Source: Neoarius graeffei
Lineage: Eukaryota; Chordata; Actinopteri; Siluriformes; Ariidae
Length of the DNA: 64,000 bases
NCBI RefSeq assembly: GCF_027579695.1
Contig: NC_083583.1
Location: forward strand, 7,951,658 to 8,015,657
Reading direction: 5' to 3'
Positions 45,294 to 57,071 of this stretch are shown piece after piece (positions within the stretch are counted from its first letter, which is position 1; every line of letters begins with the position of its first letter). The notes under the pieces are model-generated. The model did no database searches. It was not told the origin of the DNA and was given only the letters and a program-made list of their open reading frames with translations. Position numbers and translations under genes: made by a program.

Positions 45294-46760
45294 AAGCATG
45301 GGAAAAGGCACTTTCATTGACTCACAGCTGTCGATTATAAACAAGCACTGTCGTCAAATTTTGGATTTTTTTTTTTCATTTATTCACAATTTGATTCTGA
45401 AGACTGAGCCTGTAGTGCTGTAAATACCACAGTTTGTACTGGTTTAGCTTTTAATAAAATAACCAGACACGCTTAACATCTCCGTAGTCACACAGCTCTA
45501 TTTGTGCTGGAAAAAAAACTGATGTACAACGCTGCATATCTACACAAAACGAGGGCATCTGTATTTATCGTATTCATCAAAAAAAAAAGGGAGAAACAAT
45601 AAAGCATACACAAGTTAATTAAATGTTACTAAAGGCTTTTACACACCAGGAGCGTCCCCCCATGTGATTAATTTGCACATCGACAGACTTTATTTATACA
45701 TAACAGTTATTCCACGCAACTGAGTCGTACATGAGCTGATAGCAGACGAGGCGCGTAGCACCGAGTTGTCTATAAGCCATGTATGATGAGATTGAGTGGA
45801 ATAACTGTTCTATTCTATCCACATTCACTGGATTTTGAGAAACTGAGCATTTTTATTTTTTGCAAATTCGATAAATAAAAACTTTATACAAAACGTCCGA
45901 CAAAATCATTTCCGCTTAGAATGTAAACGACCCACAACGTTCTTACCATCAAATACTTTCATTCCATATTTTGTTGCCTTTTTTTTGTATTTTTTAGGGT
46001 TTTGTTTTCAGGTACAGTTTTTATTTCATCCTCCGTTGGTTCCGCCATTATGTTTTTTTCTACTCACAGTATATGAGCTGATATCCTAGTTGTAGACTAG
46101 CCAATCAATCAAAGTGCACCATTGCTCATATCCAGTGAATGTGGGTAAAAAAAAAATCTCAAAGGTGTTGTTTTCATCGTGAGTAATTTCACAGAACGTG
46201 AATGTTACACAGTGAAAAAGCGACATTGCTTTTTCCACACAGAGATAGATTTTTCTAAGCTTTCGCACTGCGAATAAACACAATCAATCAACCAATCATG
46301 TTGTGCAAAACAGACATCACAGAGTGATGTCAGAGAAAGACTGTAAAACAGCCTTGACAGTAGCAGCGAGCTTCAGCAATGTGCTGGTAACTGAGCAGTT
46401 ATATTTCTGTGGAGTTTTATTCCCATCTTTACATCAAGAGCGTGGTCTTTCAATTTGAGAGCAGCATTTCTTCCTTATTTCACATTCATATTTTGAAATG
46501 CCCCCCACACACACACAAGCACACAAATGCGCTCTGCTCCTGCTCAAAAGAAGCCAATGGGCTACGACATGCAGCCATTAGTTTTAAAAAAATGCATACT
46601 GATATGTATGAACTCAAAAGTCCAACAAGAAAACAGTAAAGGGCATATAGTGGTAATAAGGCAGTAACCCACCTGTATGTAAAGTGAACACTCCTGAGGA
46701 GGAGGTGATGAGTTCACTGGTCAACATCATACCTTGCATTCTATTCTATTGGTTGGTGAA
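45199..46760. other. Intergenic sequence with (AG)n and repeat copy
   Basis: (AG)n at 45246-45292. The repeat family of 34427-34930 recurs at about 45706-46145. No gene recognised; 46150-46760 has no assignable feature. Confidence 0.45.
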
Positions 46761-47354
46761 CAGGCCATTTGCAGGACTTGGTCACATGTCAATTTTCCCC
46801 ATAGCAACAAGCCCGTGGTGGGCAAGCTAACTTAGCATTCCTTGACAACCATAAGAGTTTGACTGGCGATGCGAAGCAATCCATTTCTATAATAGCTGTT
46901 TTGACCTTTTCTACGGTCTTTTTTGACCCAAATTTTCGTGTGTACTTGGAAAAAGTTTGTGGTTTTAACTTCTGTCGCAAGTTAAAGCGAATCATTGGCC
47001 GTAAAAGAGTTTTTTGGACTCAAGTTGGCCGCCGCCGAAAGAAATTCACGTACGAAATGGCGGATTTCTCAGGTATGTTTATAACTTATAATTTCTCCTT
47101 TTCTACCTTTTATCATTCGCTTAATGTGTGAAGATTCTTGAAAATAAATACAGATATATAAATACAGATATAGCCGCCATTTCGCACGTGAATTTCTTTT
47201 GGCAGCGACCAACTTGAGTCCAAAAACTCTTTTACAGCCAATGAGTCGCTTTAACTTACGACAGAAGTTAAAACCACAAACTTTTTCCAAGTACACACGA
47301 AAATTCGGGTCAAAAAAAAAAAGACAGCAGAAAAGGTAAAAACAGCTATTATAG

Positions 47355-49762
47355 AGGGCGGCGGTGGTGTAGTGGTTAGCACCGTCGCCTCACAGCAAGA
47401 AGGTCTGGGTTCGAGCCCCGTGGCTGGCGAGGGCCTTTCTGTGTGGAGTTTGCATGTTCTCCCCGTGTCCGCGTGGGTTTCCTCCTGGTGCTCCGGTTTC
47501 CCCCACAGTCCAAAGACATGCAGGTTAGGTTAACTGGTGACTCTAAATTGAGCGTAGGTGTGAATGTGAGTGTGAATGGTTGTCTGTGTCTATGTGTCAG
47601 CCCTGTGATGACCTGGCGACTTGTCCAGGGTGTACCCCGCCTTTCACCCGTAGTCAGCTGGGATAGGCTCCAGCTTGCCTGCGACCCTGTAGAACAGGAT
47701 AAACCGGCTAGAGATAATGAGATGAGATTATATGTTACCTCTGGGCGATATTATTCGTAAACATTGTATTAGTTTCCACTGTTATGCTGATGACACACAG
47801 TTGTATGTCTCTGCAAAACCTGATGAGAGACACCAGCTTAATAAAATTGAGGAATGTGTTAAGGACATTAGACACTGGATGCTTATAAATTTCCTTCTGC
47901 TTAACTCTGACAAGACTGAAGTACTTGTGCTAGGACCACATACAGCTAGAAGTAAGTTTTCTGATTACACAGTAACTCTGGATGGCCTTTCTGTTTCTTC
48001 ACGTGCAGCAGTGAAAGACCTCGGATTGATTATTGACCCCAGTCTTTCATTCGAAACTCACATTGATAACATCACCCGGATAGCTTTCTTTCATCTCAGA
48101 AATATTGCAAAGATAAGAAATTTAATGTCATTGCATGATGCAGAAAAACTAGTCCATGCTTTCGTTACCTCCAGGTTGGATTATTGTAATGCCTTACTGT
48201 CTGGATGTTCCAATAAGTGCATAAACAAGCTCCAGTTAGTTCAAAATGCCGCAGCAAGAGTCCTTACTAGAACTAGAAAATATGACCATATCACGCCTGT
48301 CTTATCCACACTGCATTGGCTCTCAATCAAATTTCGTATTGATTATAAAATACTACTATTGACCTTTAAAGCACTAAATGGTCTCGCACCACAGTACCTG
48401 AGTGAACTTCTGCTCCTCTATGACCCGCCACGCCTACTTAGATCAAAAGGTGCAGGCTATCTGCTGGTACCTCGTATAGTGAAGGCTACATCAGGGGGCA
48501 GAGCCTTTTCTTACAAAGCCCCACTGTTATGGAACAGCCTTCCAAGTAATGTTCGGGAATCAGACACAGTCTCAGCATTTAAGTCTAGGCTGAAAACATA
48601 TCTGTTTAGTCAAGCCTTTTGTTAATGGTGTTTATGAGGTAAAGGAGTAGATCTGGAGGGTCCTCAGACAGAGTGTTTTGGTAAACTGGGATGTATGGAT
48701 GCTGTCAGTCCCCACTCGCTTGCTCACTCGAGTTTGTTGACGGTGTAGTGGCTGGCTGCTTTATGTCCCGGGGCTCCCTCATGCCTGTGTTACCTTCTGG
48801 CTCTCCCCTTTTAGTTATGCTGTCATAGTTAGTTGCCGGAGTCCCTGCTTGTACTCGGTGCAATATGTATACTGTTCCTACTTATTCAGGTGACATTGGG
48901 CATACCTAACCACCTGTGTTTTCTTTCTCTCCCCCCCACCCCAAATCTGTCCCTCTGAGTTACATGGAGTCAACAGGAAATCTTTTGGTGGAGACGGTGG
49001 GGACCTCGACTGGCTATCGTAGCCTGCAGGGAATCGGCCGTCAGACATTCTGTCGCATGTCCCAGACCCGGTGAAATGTAACTGAATTGTCTTGGCCGGG
49101 CCTAAGGGTCCCCTCTGCATCTCATCATTGCTGAGGAGTGTGCTCCCATCACCCAATCAAGCATCCAGCCAGAGCAGGTCATGATATATTTTTTACCATA
49201 TTAACATGCCATTGTGTGTTATGCCTGATGTAAAGACTCTCGTCTCTGCGAGCCTACCACACAGATTTAATACTTGTCATTTTTAGGGCATACCTAACAA
49301 CGTGTTTTCTTTCTCTCCCCCCCCCCCCCCCCCATCTGTCCCTCTGAGTTACATGTTGATCCTGGGATTGAGATGCTGGCCTCTTCTGCCCCTCGGACCT
49401 GCTTGATCCATCCTGGTGCCCTGTGTCTGGTCGGAGTTTTATCGCCCCACTCCTGTGAAGGACGGCCCCATGAGGACAGTTGAGGGTTATACCTGTTAAA
49501 ACTGTTAATATTATAGTCAGGCTGTCTGTTGTTGCCCAAATGAGGATGGGTTCCCTTTTGAGTCTGGTTCCTCTCGAGGTTTCTTCCTCATGTCGTCTGA
49601 GGGAGTTTTTCCTTGCCACCGTCGCCACAGGCTTGCTCATGGGGGATAGATTAGGGATAAAATTAGCTCATGTTTTAAGTCGTTCAAATTCTGTAAAGCT
49701 GCTTTGCGACAATGTTTGTTAAAAGCGCTGTACAAATAAACTTGATTTGATTTGATTTGATG
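47355..49762 (+). mobile_element. SINE fused to a 5'-truncated L2-like LINE, single TSD
   Basis: A complete 374-bp SINE (47355-about 47727, same family as 30356 and 40952) runs directly into a LINE that begins inside the reverse transcriptase. The pair is flanked by one duplication, AGCTATTATAG (47344-47354, 49763-49773). No duplication separates SINE from LINE. The LINE ends in the tail ATTTGATTTGATTTGATG. Confidence 0.85.
47732..48625 (+). pseudogene. L2-like LINE reverse transcriptase, C-terminal 297 residues, open to its stop
   Basis: [20 protein letters not shown] leads into the catalytic YADDTQLY motif, then [32 protein letters not shown] and [20 protein letters not shown], ending [16 protein letters not shown]. 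No stop or shift in 297 codons, so the insertion is recent or slow to decay. The endonuclease and RT motifs upstream of YADD are missing. The 3' UTR 48626-49762 contains two related segments (TCTGTCCCTCTGAGTTACATG at about 48947 and 49336) and a C-run at 49317-49333. Confidence 0.85.
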
Positions 49763-49899
49763 AGCTATTATAGAAATGGATTGCTTCGCATCACCAGTCA
49801 AACTCTTATGGTTGTCAAGGAATGTCAAGTTAGCTTGCCCACCACAGGCTTGTTGCTATGGGGAAAATTGACACGTGACCAATTCATGCAAATGGCCTA

Positions 49900-50749
49900 C
49901 TGGAGCGCAGAAATCTGCGAGCAGAAGATTCACGAGCACAAAAAAAAAAAAAAAAAGCAGTCTTTATTGTGAGCAGGAGCTATTTGAGAGAGAGGGAGAG
50001 CAGGTTTTTCCAAGCAGAACCAAAGCAAATTTGCATGCAAGTAGGTTTTATGAAAGAAACATTGCAAAATCTGAATGCGAGATGAATACTGTTCTCAAAC
50101 TGAAAGCCCACACTCGATTAAAGGTTAATAAGCAATTATTGGACGAGGCTGAACAAAACATCATGATTTGAGCAAGCAATTAATTATTTGCCGATGCCAA
50201 AGGCAGATACTAACAAATCATGATCTCTTGTGAAAGCAGAGTTCAATAATTATCGTTCAATTTTTTGGGGGGAGATATTGATTATAAAAAAGTTTGCATG
50301 ATGAGTCAAATGACAAAGAAATTCAGCCATGTTGACAAAAATGCGAAGTAACTGCACATGAGCAGACTGTAATTTGCAGCTCGCTCAGCCAATCGAGACA
50401 GCGTATAAAAATAATTTGAATGATAAGCCATATTATTTAACCTGTGAACAACACCGTGAGCACTGCTTTCTTTCATTCTTGTTATCCAACATCATGTCTC
50501 TCAGCTCCCTGTTGTCGTTTGTACCGAAAGCTTTCTCTTTCCTGAGATCACGTCTACAATTATTATTTTCATCACTGCTAGACGACTCGCTTATTCGTTC
50601 AGGACACGACTGACTGCGTGAAACAAGCAACAAACAGAACGTGACATTAAAAAAATCCACATCAGACTCAGAGAGAGAGTCGCATACGAATGTCTCTCAT
50701 CGCAATTTCATGTTGTAGCTGATGTCAATGTTAACTAATGCAGTAAATA
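49900..50749. other. Non-coding sequence, nothing recognised
   Basis: A-run at 49940-49957. No protein-like frame. Small open frames show no family resemblance. Confidence 0.35.
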
Positions 50750-51477
50750 ATGCAGGTTATTAACAAAAGCTTAATGTAAAGGGTTTTTTTTTTCTGGGGG
50801 TGGGGGTGGTTCTGAACGTGTATCTAGTGGATTATGTAACCCTTCGACCAATCCGATTATCTAACAGCTCAAGGACAAGCTTTAACTGGGACTTGGGAAA
50901 ATATCCAAGTGTCACATGTTCATAAGTCATAATCCAGAAATCCCTCTGCATAGCGCGCGATGTTCCGTCAGGGCAAAGACAGGACAGAAATGAGGAACAG
51001 GTGGCACACACATACGCACGCACACTCCACGTACACTACGCTCCTATTCAGTGCTGCATGTGAACTGTCAAACTGGCGAGTCTGAAAAGGATCTGGTCCA
51101 AAACGAGGCACGGTCTGACCTCATCCTGCACCAACCCTCCTCCTGATGCATACAGACAAAGAGGAAACTGAAAGTAAGGGGAAAGGGAAAAACCACAAGA
51201 CAAAGTGTAATTCTGAGATTTGTCATGTTCCTGGTAAACTCGCTGGCATGAGAAGGTCAGTGATGGTCAGACAGTGTGAGTGCACGTGTGTGGGATCAGA
51301 GAGAGAAAAGTCCAAGGCCTCTGGATGAAGAGAGAGAAAAAAAAAAAAAAAAAAAGGTTGTGCTGGCCTGGATCCTGATCCAAAACCGATCTGAGTGTCA
51401 GGTACCATTATGTAATCTTGCTGTGGTAAGTGCAGCGCTGAGACGGTTTCGGGAATCCAGGAGCTGCAGAGTTGTGC
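50750..51477 (-). other. cyb5b: Likely cyb5b 3' UTR and downstream sequence
   Basis: Sequence after the cyb5b stop, largely free of recognisable repeats apart from an A-run at 51337-51355. It most likely holds the proximal 3' UTR on the minus strand. I could not assign a polyadenylation signal, so its end is unknown. Confidence 0.4.
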
Positions 51478-51568
51478 TCAAGACGATGTGCGCTCGAACA
51501 TGTAATAACGATACATGAAGCCTACAACAGCGACTGCTACGGCAGGAATCAGCCAGATATTCCAAGAA
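51478..51568 (-). CDS. cyb5b: cyb5b terminal exon: membrane tail anchor
   Basis: Acceptor CCCTTTTTCAG; encodes [20 protein letters not shown] and YYMFERTSS, then TGA. One hydrophobic segment with flanking basic and aromatic residues, the usual mitochondrial outer-membrane anchor of this family. Confidence 0.93.
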
Positions 51569-51713
51569 CTGAAAAAGGGAAGAAAAAAGTAAGATGTGAG
51601 AAAGACAGAAAGCAAGACAAGACAAAAGTGACAGACATAGAGAAAGTGTGGGAGAGAGATAGCAAGAGAGAAAGACAGTGTATGAAAGAGAGGAATAGCA
51701 ACAGAGTGAGAAA

Positions 51714-51797
<84 letters not shown>

Positions 51798-52771
51798 AAT
51801 AAAAGGGCTGTAACGATACACCCAACTCACGATTCGATTTTTGACCCACGATTCGATACGCCCATGATTTTTTTTAAATGTTTTTTTAAAGTAGTAAATT
51901 TGACTTATTAACATTTACTTACTTACATTAACTATTTAATAACAAATAATTCAGACCACTGCAGAGAATGAGTAATATGTATGCAAAAATGAACAAATGT
52001 ATATCCAAAGATTGTTTTATTTCTCAAAATAATACTGTTGAGCCGGAAGCTCTGTTTTTTTCGGTTCTGAAAAAGTCATTTTTCCAAATCGTTTAAATCC
52101 GTTAAGATTTTTTTTTGGGGGGGTGGCTCTCTCACTGTCTCACTCTCACAGGGCCAATGATTTTCTGTGATCGCGGAAAACAGATGGAAATTACGGAATT
52201 TTTATGGTGAAACATTGCTCGCGTGTCAAAATGTAACTGCCGCAGAAGGCTTCCGCCCAAGCAGACATGCCTTCAGTGTTGCCAGATATTGCTAACGTTT
52301 TCCACCCCAAAATATGTTCAAAACCAGCCAAAAAGCACCTAAACCTGCCCAATCTGGCAACACTGCATGCCTTTCCGGTCAAGTGATTGTGATTGGCTTG
52401 TGGCACACCTAGCCAGCCAATGAGCTGCTTGTTTACAGATTCGCTCCCCGCGTCGCAACCAGAATGGCGACCGCTTAAAAGAAATGAATGCTCTGCCAGT
52501 GGCAAGTGTGGACGTTGCGTGACTCGCAGAAGATTGTCGCAGGTCGGCGAAAAAACGACTTAATAGATATAAAAAAAATAAAAGTAATTTAAGTAAGTTT
52601 AAAATGTAATTTAAATAAAAAGTAAAGTATTCATAAATTGAAGTTTGGAAGCGCCTCTGTTTTTGGGCTGAGGAGAAGTTTGAAAGGGTGTACCGCGATT
52701 CTGCCTTCTTGTATCGCGATACGGATCGTGGCTCTGCGTATCGCGATTTCGATACGCATATTGTTACAGCC

Positions 52772-52858
<87 letters not shown>

Positions 52859-54273
52859 ACGCGCATGTGTGTGTGACAGACAGGAGAGTGTGTGAGATCA
52901 TGAGAGAGAAAGAGAGATCACAACAGAGATAGTATTGTGATCATATGAGAGAGAGATCATGGGGAGGGAGAGAGGGATCACAACACAGAGAGAGAGAGAG
53001 AGAGAGAGAGACAGAGCGCGCAAGAGAGAGATCATGATGGGGGAGGGAGAGAGAGGAGTGTGTGTGTGTGTGTGTATTGTGATCATATGAGAGAGAGAGG
53101 AGTGTGTGTGTATTGTGATCATATGAGAGAGAGAGGAGTGTGTGTGTATTGTGATCATATGAGAGAGAGAGGAGTGTGTGTGTATTGTGATCATATGAGA
53201 GAGAGAGAGAGAGAGAGTGAGAGTGTGTGAGAGTGAGTGATCAAGACAGTGAGATCGAGAGAATAAAATACAGGGAATGCAACAGCAAGAGACAGAAAGA
53301 GAGAGACAGAAAGAATGTGATAGCAAGAGAATGTATGCAGGAGAGAGACGTGATAGACAGAAAGCAAGAGACAGGACAGAGAGAGAGTGTGTGTGAGAGA
53401 TAGAGAAACACAGTGAAAGAGAGAGTGGGAAACAGACAGACAAAGCAAGAGACATAAGTTGACAGAAAGTGCGAGAGAAAGAGATAGAGACAGACAGGAG
53501 GGAGACAGAGACTGAGACCAAGAAATAGACAGAGAGACAAAAAGAAATGAGATCATGTGACAGAGAGTGATAATGAGAGACAGACAGTGAGAGAGCTAGT
53601 GGAAAAGTGATGGTAAGAGAAAATGTGTGCGTGAGAGACAGAGGCAAAAAAAACCAACAGAAGACAGAGTCAGTCACAGAGAGGAACAGAAAGAAAGATG
53701 CAGACGGAGACAGAGAATCTCTCACCTGGACTCTTTTGAAGTTGTGATATAAACTTCCTAGAGAAAGAAAGACCGACATGTAAAACATCAACATTCCCGA
53801 GAAATAAAACGACTACGTACATAAAAGAAATAAAAGGACTGTTTCTATTTAACACATCATATCCGACTACCCCAGGTCCACTAAACAGGACTGGAACAGA
53901 GCCCAACACTTTTATACCCCACCTGTAGCGTCCGATACAGCAGACAAAGATCGGGGTGAGAACGGCTGGACGGTGCGCCGCGTTTCCTTACCTTTTCAGA
54001 TTCTTTCTTTCTGTCATCCTACAATAAAAACAGCAGAATTACCACACGGATCAGATCACAATCGATCCATTTTTCTGTTCTCACCAAAAGCGCTGTTTAA
54101 ATTGAAGCATGTTAGAAAATTTATGAATATTTTTTGGTCACTACCTCGTGCAGCTCCCCGATGTAGTACTGATGGAGCATCTCCCTGGCATCTGTGGAAT
54201 GGCCAACGTCCTCGAAGCTCTCTGTTGCGTCCGAACCCACTTGCTCCAGGAGAACTTCTTCACCTCCCGGATG
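51478..54273 (-). CDS. cyb5b: Cytochrome b5 type B, outer mitochondrial membrane (cyb5b), four 3' exons
   Basis: Heme-binding electron carrier of the outer mitochondrial membrane. Coding exons on the minus strand: 54273-54145 (43 codons), 54018-53992 (9 codons), 53757-53726 and 51568-51478 (stop TGA at 51480-51478); 92 residues in all. The first opens [20 protein letters not shown] and contains [12 protein letters not shown]; the histidines of HPGG and VGHS are the heme axial ligands of the family. The last encodes a hydrophobic tail anchor ([18 protein letters not shown]) followed by a short polar C-terminus ending ERTSS. The tail and the sequence after HPGG favour the type B isoform over microsomal CYB5A. 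The N-terminal ~40-50 residues must come from an exon right of the window, since I found none in 54.3-64 kb. No stops or frameshifts are seen. Confidence 0.93.
51718..51796. repeat. Compound (AT)n(CA)n(AT)n microsatellite
   Basis: (AT)n about 51718-51747, (CA)n 51749-51780, (AT)n 51781-51796, in the last intron of cyb5b. Confidence 0.95.
51804..52773. mobile_element. MITE with AGGGCTGTAAC ends in the last cyb5b intron
   Basis: Left AGGGCTGTAACGATACACCC, right complement of AGGGCTGTAACAATATGCGT. Subterminal CACGATTCGAT and TATCGCGAT blocks are inverted too. It sits between two AT microsatellites that both end ATAAATAAAAG. A mini-MITE is nested at 52274-52366. Confidence 0.75.
52274..52366. 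mobile_element. 93-bp hAT-type mini-MITE, TSD CATGCCTT
   Basis: CAGTGTTGCCAGATATTG ... CAATCTGGCAACACTG with the perfect 8-bp duplication CATGCCTT (52266-52273, 52367-52374). Confidence 0.92.
52774..53725. repeat. Low-complexity (AT)n, (GA)n, GT/GA tract with 36-bp minisatellite
   Basis: (AT)n 52774-52817 and (GA)n about 52824-52858, then a GA/CA-rich run to the exon at 53726. Four units of 36 bp containing TATTGTGATCATATGAGAGA start at 53075, 53111, 53147 and 53183. Long open frames on the minus strand are composition artefacts. Confidence 0.88.
53726..53757 (-). CDS. cyb5b: cyb5b 32-nt linker exon
   Basis: Acceptor CTCTAG, then [10 protein letters not shown] and two bases of a serine codon, donor before GTGAGAG. 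It joins in phase to the tail-anchor exon. It lies at the edge of a GA/CA-rich low-complexity intron. Confidence 0.85.
53992..54018 (-). CDS. cyb5b: cyb5b 27-nt microexon
   Basis: Acceptor TATTGTAG, nine codons (DDRKKESEK), donor before GTAAGG. It encodes part of the polar linker between the heme domain and the membrane tail. It is in phase with both neighbours, so skipping it would keep the frame. Confidence 0.85.
54145..54273 (-). CDS. cyb5b: cyb5b exon carrying both heme-ligand histidines
   Basis: Acceptor TTTCACAG; donor CACGAG before GTAGTG. Exactly 43 codons from HPGG to GELHE, with the second ligand histidine at codon 25 of the exon. Confidence 0.95.
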
Positions 54274-54438
54274 CTGTGAAAGAAAGACGTTTGAAATAAA
54301 AACTCGCTCAGACTCAGCTGATATCACGTTAATCCTCTTTTTCAACTTGGATTACTTAGTTGAAAAAGTAATGGTATGTAGCAGGTGGTATGTGGCAGGT
54401 GTGTGTGTGTGTGTGTGTGTGTCAAGTCAAGTCATTTA

Positions 54439-55091
54439 TGGCCCTTTTCCACTACCCTTTTTCAGCTCACTTCAGCCTGACACGGCTCGCGTTTCGACTA
54501 CCAAAAAACAGCACGACTCGGCTCGCTTCAGCCCTGCTTAGCCCCTAAAACTCGCACCGTTTTGGAGTGGGGCTGAAGCGAGCCAAAGCGAGCCGAGTGA
54601 GGCTGGGGGCGTGAGCAGACACTCCCCTGTGCACTGATTGGTGAGGAGGCGTGTCCTCACATGCCCACACACGCCCCACGAGCACGCTGGGATCTGTCAA
54701 CACCGCAAACCCGGAAGAAGAAGAATTACGAATTACGAGAATTTCTGAAGCCTTATGCGCCTCGCCTCATCTATACGCTCTTGCCAGTATCTGTTGGCGT
54801 TGTCGGTGACAACAAGCCACAGCACCAAGACCAGCAACACTAACGACTCCATGTCCTCCATGTTTATTGTTTACTATCCGGGTCGTGAGACTACCGCTTA
54901 AAAGCTCACTGATGTCACTGTTTGCGCCGCTTAACGACATCACATGACGTCCACCCACGTTCGCTAACTCCACCCAATGTGTCCACCCACTTCCAGCCAG
55001 CACGGTTCAGCGCGGTTGTAGTCGAAATGCAACTCCAACAGCCCCGCTCAGCACGGCACGGCTCAGCCGCGTTTGTAGTGGAAAAGCGGCA
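54439..55091 (-). mobile_element. PIF/Harbinger-like MITE, copy 2, TSD TTA
   Basis: TGGCCCTTTTCCACTACCCT at the left and GTAGTGGAAAAGCGGCA at the right, perfect TTA duplication (54436-54438, 55092-55094). It aligns with 4536-5210 in reverse orientation, including the minus-strand start MEDMESLVLLVLVLWLVV-like region near 54860. It is inserted in the 3' end of the LINE. Confidence 0.85.
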
Positions 55092-56300
55092 TTATTTATA
55101 TAGCACATTTAAAAACAGGGGTTGAGCCAAAGTGCTTCACAAAAAAGTTAGCTAAGGAGTCTTAACATGGGCAATAAGACCATACATCTACACAAGATTA
55201 TGTGTGGTTACTGGTGGCACAACAACAAAAATAAGTAAATAAAATAAAACAAAACCAGACGTCAGGCTGAATTAAAAACAAGTGAGAAAAAAATGGGTCT
55301 TAAGATTGGATTTAAAAGAAGTAATTGTAGGGGAGGATTTGATGTGTGGAGGGAGGGTATTCCAAAGCTTTGGAGCAGCTACAGAAAAAGCTCGGTCACC
55401 ACGGGTTTTGAGGCGTGAACGTGGGACGGTAAGGAGTGATTGATTTTGTGACCCGAGTGCAGAGTGTGGGAGCAGAAATTCAGAAATGTATGGTGGGGCT
55501 AAACCATTCAGGGCTTTAAAAACAAAAAGTAAAATTTTAAACTCAATTCTGAATTTAACTGGAAGCCAGTGGAGCGGAGCTAAAATCAGCGTAATGTGTT
55601 CCCTCTTTTTTGTGTTGGTAAGGAGCCTGGCAGCAGCATTCTGTACAAGCTGGAGCTTGTTGAGATTTGATTGACATACCTATGTACAGGGAATTACAGT
55701 AGTCTAAACGGGAGATGAATGCATGGATGACTTTTTCAAGGTCTGTTGGGGATAGAATGGGTTTCAGCTTGGCTATGGTTCTTAATTTATAGAAGCTGCC
55801 TTTAACCATGATACTGACTTGCTTGTTGAAATTTAAGGAGCTGTCTAGTAGAACGTCCAGATTTCTAACTACGCTATGTAGATTTGTGAGGACCAAGTGC
55901 ATTACCAAGGCTAGAGACAGAGGAGGAGGAGCCAAACAGAATGATTTCAGTTTTGTTTTCATTAACAGGGCTCGAAATTCGCGGTGGTCCGGTCGCTCGA
56001 GGCGACTTAATTTGTCATTTGGCGGGTAATTCCTGTCACTAGCCAGCCCGGCTGGCTAGTTGAAAATAAAAAATATATATGAAGCGAAGATTCAGACACA
56101 CCGTCAACTAAAGCCGCCACATATTAAGCGTGTGCCGTGTCTGTGTTAATCGATGTGTTTATCGGCAGGACGGAAACTACCGAAGATAGTTCGGTACGAA
56201 TATATCGTGTAGGAATCAGGCTGTCAGTTTTTTCACTACTGTGCATGCATATAACGCATCTCGTTGAATATCGCGGTAATCATGTGTAGTATTGGACCAG

Positions 56301-56597
56301 GTGGGTGGAGCACAGAAGCACGGCAGGCCAGAACTGAGTTCTCAATGAACTATTTATTGCTAGCTTTTTAGCCTTTTATCACTTCCCAGCCGCGCGCGTG
56401 CGCACACACACGTGTGTTCTGGTTGGGGAGAGAGAGCTCCCTTTCTCTGCTCTCCTCTCCTTTTAAAGGACGCAGTCACTGGGGAAGACACACAAACACA
56501 GGTTAATCCCCATCAGGTGCAATGATTCCACCACTTACCTTCCCTGACTCCGCCCTCCATTCACAGACTGATGCTTGGCCACGCCCCCGCTGCCACA
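56301..56597 (-). repeat. Solo LTR-like sequence, copy 2
   Basis: Reverse-orientation relative of 20115-20409: read on the minus strand it runs TGTGGCAGCGGGGGCGTGG to GCTCCACCCAC. Flanks show no clean duplication. Confidence 0.5.
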
Positions 56598-57071
56598 TCA
56601 CGTTATCAAATTCAATAGATGTGGCCACATTATCGCCCATTTAAACACGTGTGTTTTTTTTTGTTGTTTACAGCTACATCTGCCAAAGCTACGTTGCGAT
56701 GTGGAATTTTCTGAAAGGTGTACAGAAACCGCCAGAGACGGGGACAAAGCGACCTCGGTCTGAAGAGGAGAAAAAGGCCACCGATAAAGCGTACGAGAAG
56801 GCGAAACAACAAAGGACTTATAAGCAAACGTGGGAGCAGGGTAGGCCTTGGCTGCAATACGATTTTTATGGAATAATTAATTTTTTTCAAGTCGATTCCT
56901 AGTCAATATGAAGCTCCTAATGCTTTCTCTCTCATAAATGGTTAAATACAGAAAGCATGTTGGACATATTTCGGGTGCTATAGAGATCTTGCAGTCACGT
57001 GACCGGAAAGTACACAGACGCCATCTTGTCGGGCAACAACACAGCTGAATACTGCTGCACTCGTGTACAGA

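Larger units (their letters stand above)
46761..49899. mobile_element. Fold-back (palindromic) element interrupted by a SINE-LINE insertion
   Basis: The left arm (46761-about 47065) starts near GGCCATTTGCAGGACTTGGT and reads GTCACATGTCAATTTTCCCC, GATGCGAAGCAATCCATTTC and CGTACGAAATGGCGG. The right arm repeats this inverted at about 47172-47354 and 49774-49899. The arms are about 300 bp and the loop about 105 bp. The break in the right arm is exactly the SINE-LINE insertion. No transposase. Confidence 0.8.

Noticed and set aside
47443..47760. 105-codon frame repeated near 30374 and 41117
   Set aside because: Translation of SINE bodies; similarity is due to the SINE family.
53056..53205. Regular 36-bp repeats that could suggest a CRISPR-like array
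   Set aside because: Units are contiguous with no spacers, in a eukaryotic intron: a minisatellite.
52898..53794. 298-codon minus-strand frame rich in S and L
   Set aside because: Translation of GA/CA microsatellite DNA; it overlaps the cyb5b linker exon in another context.
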